Positions 14,529 through 17,155 of a stretch of 17,155 nucleotides of DNA are shown piece by piece. The stretch spans positions 1 to 17,155 of the forward strand of contig CAZYBU010000054.1 of the NCBI GenBank assembly GCA_964645775.1. The letters are read 5' to 3'. The position numbers were made by a program, and so were the translations under genes. Each line of letters opens with the position of its first letter. Position 1 is the first letter of the stretch. The notes under the pieces are model-generated. The model saw only the letters and a list, made by a program, of their open reading frames with translations, had not been told where the DNA came from and ran no database searches. Source of the DNA: CAZYBU01 sp964645775 (lineage in GTDB: Bacteria; Spirochaetota; UBA4802; UBA5550).

Positions 14529-14990
14529 TCATAACTGTCGGTATAAACTGGCCATCTCGATAGCAGAGAGAGCTGCGTCGAATCCCTTGTTGCCGGATTT
14601 TGTTCCGGCCCGTTCAATCGCCTGTTCAATGGAATCGGTCGTCAGGACCCCGTAGATAACGGGAATTTTCGTTTCAAGGGAAACGCTTGCGACTCCTTTA
14701 CTTACCTCGGCAGCCACGTAATCGAAATGAGGTGTCGCTCCTCTGATTACGGTGCCGAGACATATGATCATATCGTAGTTGCCTGAGCCGGCCATCTTGC
14801 CGGCAACTGCGGGGATTTCAAAGGCGCCTGGAGTCCATGCAACAGTGATCTGTTCTTCGTCCGCATTGTGTCGGCGGAGACAGTCGAGGGCGCCCCCCAG
14901 CAACCTGGATGTTATAAACTCGTTGAAACGAGAAATAACGATGCCTGTTGAGAGGCCGGATGCGTCAAGTATGCCTTCTATGGTTTTCAT
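14529..14990 (-). CDS. ribH: 6,7-dimethyl-8-ribityllumazine synthase
   Basis: 153 residues from the ATG at 14990, which has GGAG nine bases upstream and gives the usual family length; an in-frame ATG at 15005 would add only five residues. Signature segments are SRFNEFITSRLL (substrate-binding loop), WTPGAFEIP, and GTVIRGATPHFDYVAAE with the catalytic His, then GVLTTDSIEQAIERAG. The enzyme joins ribityl-aminouracil with dihydroxybutanone phosphate, the penultimate step of riboflavin synthesis, and forms pentameric or icosahedral shells. It is the first gene of ribH-nusB-TPR-dgt. No other rib genes lie nearby, so the pathway is dispersed. I see no FMN riboswitch in the 134 bp upstream. Confidence 0.96.
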   Translation of the reverse strand: MKTIEGILDASGLSTGIVISRFNEFITSRLLGGALDCLRRHNADEEQITVAWTPGAFEIPAVAGKMAGSGNYDMIICLGTVIRGATPHFDYVAAEVSKGVASVSLETKIPVIYGVLTTDSIEQAIERAGTKSGNKGFDAALSAIEMASLYRQL

Positions 14991-15124
14991 GGGTAATGTC
15001 TCCATCGATTGAGACCAGTTTCAAGTAGAGCAACGCTAATCGAGGCGGAGGTCAAGTGTTTTTTAGGGTTGGTCTTTCAATCTCACAAACATATGAAAAG
15101 GCTGATGAATCGGATCAGATGCGC

Positions 15125-16711
15125 CTAAATGAGAACGTAATGAGTGAGGATGTTATAAAAGATCAGGCCTGCGAAAAGAATGAAAACAAGACCCATTAAT
15201 ATCCTGGTTTTATAGATGTTATTTGTGAACCATTTATTCGCCTTTTCCCATCCTGCCCCAAAAAACACCATGGCAAATACAATTAACAGGGGCAGAATGA
15301 ATGCCAGATTATAGACAGCGAGGAAGAAAATCCCCCGGGTACGCAGTTCCGGGACCTGAAGGATAAAGGTGATAATGGGGAGGTAGACCTGGCCGGTACA
15401 GCCCAGTTCCAGCAGGGAAACCAGGACACCTGTCACAAAAGCCCCGATAACTATACCGGAGTTTCGCGATCTGTCGGATATTATCTTCCGTATTCTCCGT
15501 TTCATGTTTTCTGAAAGTTGAAGGCTCATTTCGTTAAGGTTACCCCGTTTTGCCCTGATGGCGTCACGAAAACTGAATACAGAAAACCCGAGGGCGATAA
15601 GGCCAGAAACGGAATAAAAAGCGAGGGCGACCCACTTGAACTGCATGAAGGGCTTGATGCCGGAGAAGAAGCCCAGGCCAACACCGAGGTAGGTTAAAAA
15701 GACCGCACCGGTGAAGGTAAGACCGATAACGGCTGTTTCAAAACGTGAGCGTTTCATAACACGGAGAAATGAGATGAAAAAGATAATGGTAGCGAAGGCG
15801 CAGGGATTGATTCCATCCACGAGACCGGCCAGGATGATAGCAATAGCTGAAAGATTTTTACCCTTCTCCACAAGGGAGCGTATGCCTTCACCTGTTTTTT
15901 CTTCCAGTCCTTCCCAGGGCGCCTGTGCCAGGCTTTTCGCCCGGGAATCGAGAATCTTTCTCAGGTTCTCTTCCGTAATTTCCCTCTCTCCGACTAATGC
16001 CCAGCTGGAAAAGTAGATGGCGGGGGTCTTAAGAACCTCATTCCGGGAGAATCCCAGAGTGATTCCCATTTTTTCACATATGAGGACATTCTTTCGTTTA
16101 GTAATGTTGTATTCCCGGATTTCCCAGTCAGGGTAATCTTCTCTCACCTTTTTGATTAGATTCCAGGCGTGTTCACAGTCTATACACTGAGGTTTATAAA
16201 AATAGGCCGCGTATATCGTGGAACCGGGTTCAGAGACCTTTTCCTCTTCAGGATTGGGGAGAGTCTGTTTTTTCTTTTCCTTTACGTCTGTATTGTTCGG
16301 TGGAGGTGTTCCTGATCCGATAACCTGTGCCAGAACGATAAGATTCAGCTCCCTCTGGTGAGGGTGGTCTATGAAGACATTTATTCTCTCTTCTATACGC
16401 TGGTTTTTCGGGGTACGAGACAGTAATTTTGCCGGCACCTTTAAGGTCCCATGAGCGGGAACAACGCCATGAGTCGGTACTTCTAATTCACAGTCGCATT
16501 CTGTGCTTATATAAAGGAGTTTAACGTCTTTACCGGAAATGTTCCGAAAAACGAAATCAGCGACATGTACTTTTCCGCTTTTAACCGTTCCCATGTCAAT
16601 TTTTTTGGAGTCAACGGTCAGGGGCCTGGTTTCCGGATCAGGTTCCTGAGCGAATACCGGCAGGATTGCCAGGAGAGGTATAAGTAGTATTATAGTAAGG
16701 GCTCGCAACAT
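15125..16711 (-). CDS. DUF1573 - thioredoxin - CcdA fusion, periplasmic reductant transfer
   Basis: 528 residues from the ATG at 16711, which has GGTGA at good spacing and makes the signal peptide start cleanly (MLRALTIILLIPLLAILPVFA, cleavage after A21). An earlier ATG at 16744 lacks a ribosome binding site. Domain order: a DUF1573-type immunoglobulin-like domain (~30-130; KKIDMGTVKSG and TECDCEL with C72 and C74); a Lys/Pro-rich linker; a thioredoxin-like domain (~165-265) with CIDC (176-179); then a CcdA/DsbD-type membrane domain (~290-528) with about six helices and two reactive cysteines, C304 (NPCAF) and C438 (LGCTGQ). CcdA domains carry electrons from cytoplasmic thioredoxin across the membrane, here probably to the attached periplasmic thioredoxin. 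Targets may be cytochrome c maturation or protein disulfides (inference). The gene appears to form its own unit. Confidence 0.88.
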   Translation of the reverse strand: MLRALTIILLIPLLAILPVFAQEPDPETRPLTVDSKKIDMGTVKSGKVHVADFVFRNISGKDVKLLYISTECDCELEVPTHGVVPAHGTLKVPAKLLSRTPKNQRIEERINVFIDHPHQRELNLIVLAQVIGSGTPPPNNTDVKEKKKQTLPNPEEEKVSEPGSTIYAAYFYKPQCIDCEHAWNLIKKVREDYPDWEIREYNITKRKNVLICEKMGITLGFSRNEVLKTPAIYFSSWALVGEREITEENLRKILDSRAKSLAQAPWEGLEEKTGEGIRSLVEKGKNLSAIAIILAGLVDGINPCAFATIIFFISFLRVMKRSRFETAVIGLTFTGAVFLTYLGVGLGFFSGIKPFMQFKWVALAFYSVSGLIALGFSVFSFRDAIRAKRGNLNEMSLQLSENMKRRIRKIISDRSRNSGIVIGAFVTGVLVSLLELGCTGQVYLPIITFILQVPELRTRGIFFLAVYNLAFILPLLIVFAMVFFGAGWEKANKWFTNNIYKTRILMGLVFILFAGLIFYNILTHYVLI

Positions 16712-16929
16712 TATCTTCACCGGCAAAATATTTTTATCAAACATTACTTGTTTACGAAATCGTGCAGGTACTTATTATGGCATGTGGAACAGGTAATAGT
16801 TTCAACTCAACTGTTTTTTGTTATCAAGGACAATGGGCAAACGGAAAATATAATGGTACCGATAACTATCGAGACTGAATGGACGACTTTCGGTAAGAAT
16901 CATCTTTCAACAATGCAAATGAAAAAAAC

Positions 16930-16958
16930 TTGACATCATCAGGACCCACAAAAATATT
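16930..16958 (+). promoter_or_regulatory. Candidate promoter for the tRNA gene
   Basis: A perfect TTGACA (16930-16935) is followed after 17 bp by AATATT (16953-16958), 4/6 to the -10 consensus; an overlapping TATTCA or CATAAT is an alternative. It ends 11 bp before the tRNA. The rest of the gap from 16712 (about 220 bp, AT-rich) shows no other recognisable signal and no believable gene. Confidence 0.4.
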
Positions 16959-16969
16959 CATAATACTCC

Positions 16970-17043
16970 GGGCGATTAGCTCAGCTGGTTAGAGTGCCTG
17001 CTCGACACGCAGGAGGTCACTGGTTCGACTCCAGTATCGCCCA
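16970..17043 (+). tRNA. tRNA-Val (anticodon GAC), C at position 33
   Basis: A full cloverleaf fits. Acceptor stem GGGCGAT/ATCGCCC (16970-16976 / 17036-17042) has 7 perfect pairs. The D stem is GCTC/GAGT with loop AGCTGGTTA. Anticodon stem CCTGC/GCAGG (16997-17001 / 17009-17013) encloses the 7-nt loop TCGACAC. A 5-nt variable loop is followed by T-stem ACTGG/CCAGT around TTCGACT. Loop positions 34-36 are GAC, a valine anticodon reading GUC/GUU. Position 33 is C instead of the near-universal U. The discriminator is A (17043) and the 3' CCA is not encoded. It reads alone on the plus strand. Confidence 0.88.
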
Positions 17044-17045
17044 GA

Positions 17046-17053
17046 TTTTTTTT
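17046..17053 (+). terminator. T-tract after the tRNA
   Basis: Eight T residues start 3 bp after the discriminator base, followed by more T-rich sequence (17055-17065). The GC-rich tRNA acceptor or T stem could serve as the hairpin part of a Rho-independent-type stop. No separate stem is present. Confidence 0.35.
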
Positions 17054-17110
17054 CGTTTTTGTTCACCTGAATTGTTCTGTTCTTTTTGCTTGCCCGAAAC
17101 CCATGTTTAT

Positions 17111-17150
17111 GTCCTTTTTTCCACGGCGAAAAAAGGACCAAAAAACGCCG
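17111..17150. repeat. Hairpin repeat at the right edge
   Basis: GTCCTTTTTT (17111-17120) and AAAAAAGGAC (17129-17138) form a perfect 10-bp stem with the 8-nt loop CCACGGCG. A competing stem pairs CGGCG (17124-17128) with CGCCG (17146-17150), so the two folds exclude each other. The element runs to the end of the window and may continue beyond it. It is unrelated in sequence to the repeats at 113-220. Confidence 0.6.
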
Positions 17151-17155
17151 CCCCT

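Noticed and set aside
14528..14629. N-terminal extension of nusB
   Set aside because: The extra 34 residues are the ribH 3' end read in another frame; NusB proteins begin at the ATG at 14527.
15024..15055. Promoter for ribH (TTGACC at 15055-15050, minus)
   Set aside because: The -35 is good, but at 17 bp the -10 is TGCTCT (poor) and the better TCTACT needs a 20-bp spacer; not strong enough to list.
15006..15124. FMN riboswitch upstream of ribH
   Set aside because: The gap is short and shows none of the conserved RFN-element segments.
16748..16933. 61-codon plus-strand open frame before the tRNA
   Set aside because: It starts with TTG, lacks a ribosome binding site and a recognisable motif, and ends within the tRNA promoter -35 element.

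Overview
The window looks like a chromosomal housekeeping segment of a Gram-negative-type (diderm) bacterium with balanced base composition. It has closely packed genes on both strands and no phage, transposase, CRISPR array or toxin-antitoxin module that I can recognise. The gene set (sigma-54, long HPF, HPr kinase plus HPr, periplasmic-type disulfide proteins, a large membrane-anchored TPR protein) fits Spirochaetota or a deltaproteobacterial-type lineage. I lean weakly to a spirochaete-like organism, but this is inference from gene content and nothing here settles it.

Layout. Positions 1-360 hold no gene but contain GC-rich hairpin repeats each ending in an ATTGCAAATA tail, then a candidate promoter for a geranylgeranyl-reductase-like flavoprotein (361-1488). 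Next is a GAF-like/Fis-HTH protein with no AAA+ domain (about 1615-2358). It converges on, and overlaps by 18 bp, an unrecognised gene (2341-2880, minus). That gene is divergent from a six-gene plus-strand run, 3046-9007: rpoN, a long hibernation factor hpf, hprK, ptsH (HPr), a uracil-DNA-glycosylase-like iron-sulfur protein, and priA. Junctions in this run are overlaps or gaps of at most 9 nt, so it is very probably one operon.

PriA converges on a VKOR-DsbA fusion (9035-10261, minus). A membrane-anchored, FAM173-like methyltransferase (10377-10955, plus) converges on a minus-strand operon read in the order ribH, nusB, TPR protein, dgt (14990 down to 10940). Further right are a three-part periplasmic/membrane redox fusion (DUF1573 - thioredoxin - CcdA; 15125-16711, minus), a valine tRNA with an unusual anticodon loop (16970-17043, plus), and a hairpin repeat at the right edge.

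How the parts fit. The rpoN operon joins transcription control (sigma-54), ribosome hibernation, HPr Ser phosphorylation and replication restart, without the ptsN and rapZ genes usual in proteobacterial rpoN clusters. Two separate multidomain thiol-redox proteins (VKOR-DsbA for oxidation, CcdA-thioredoxin for reductant transfer) suggest an oxidising periplasm with a balancing reductive arm. I found no convincing new multi-gene system. The best leads are variant proteins: an HPF with an apparently duplicated C-terminal domain, a UDG-like protein that keeps four cluster-type cysteines but has lost the catalytic GEAPG motif, a PriA without room for the winged-helix domain, the DUF1573-Trx-CcdA fusion, and the tRNA with C at position 33.
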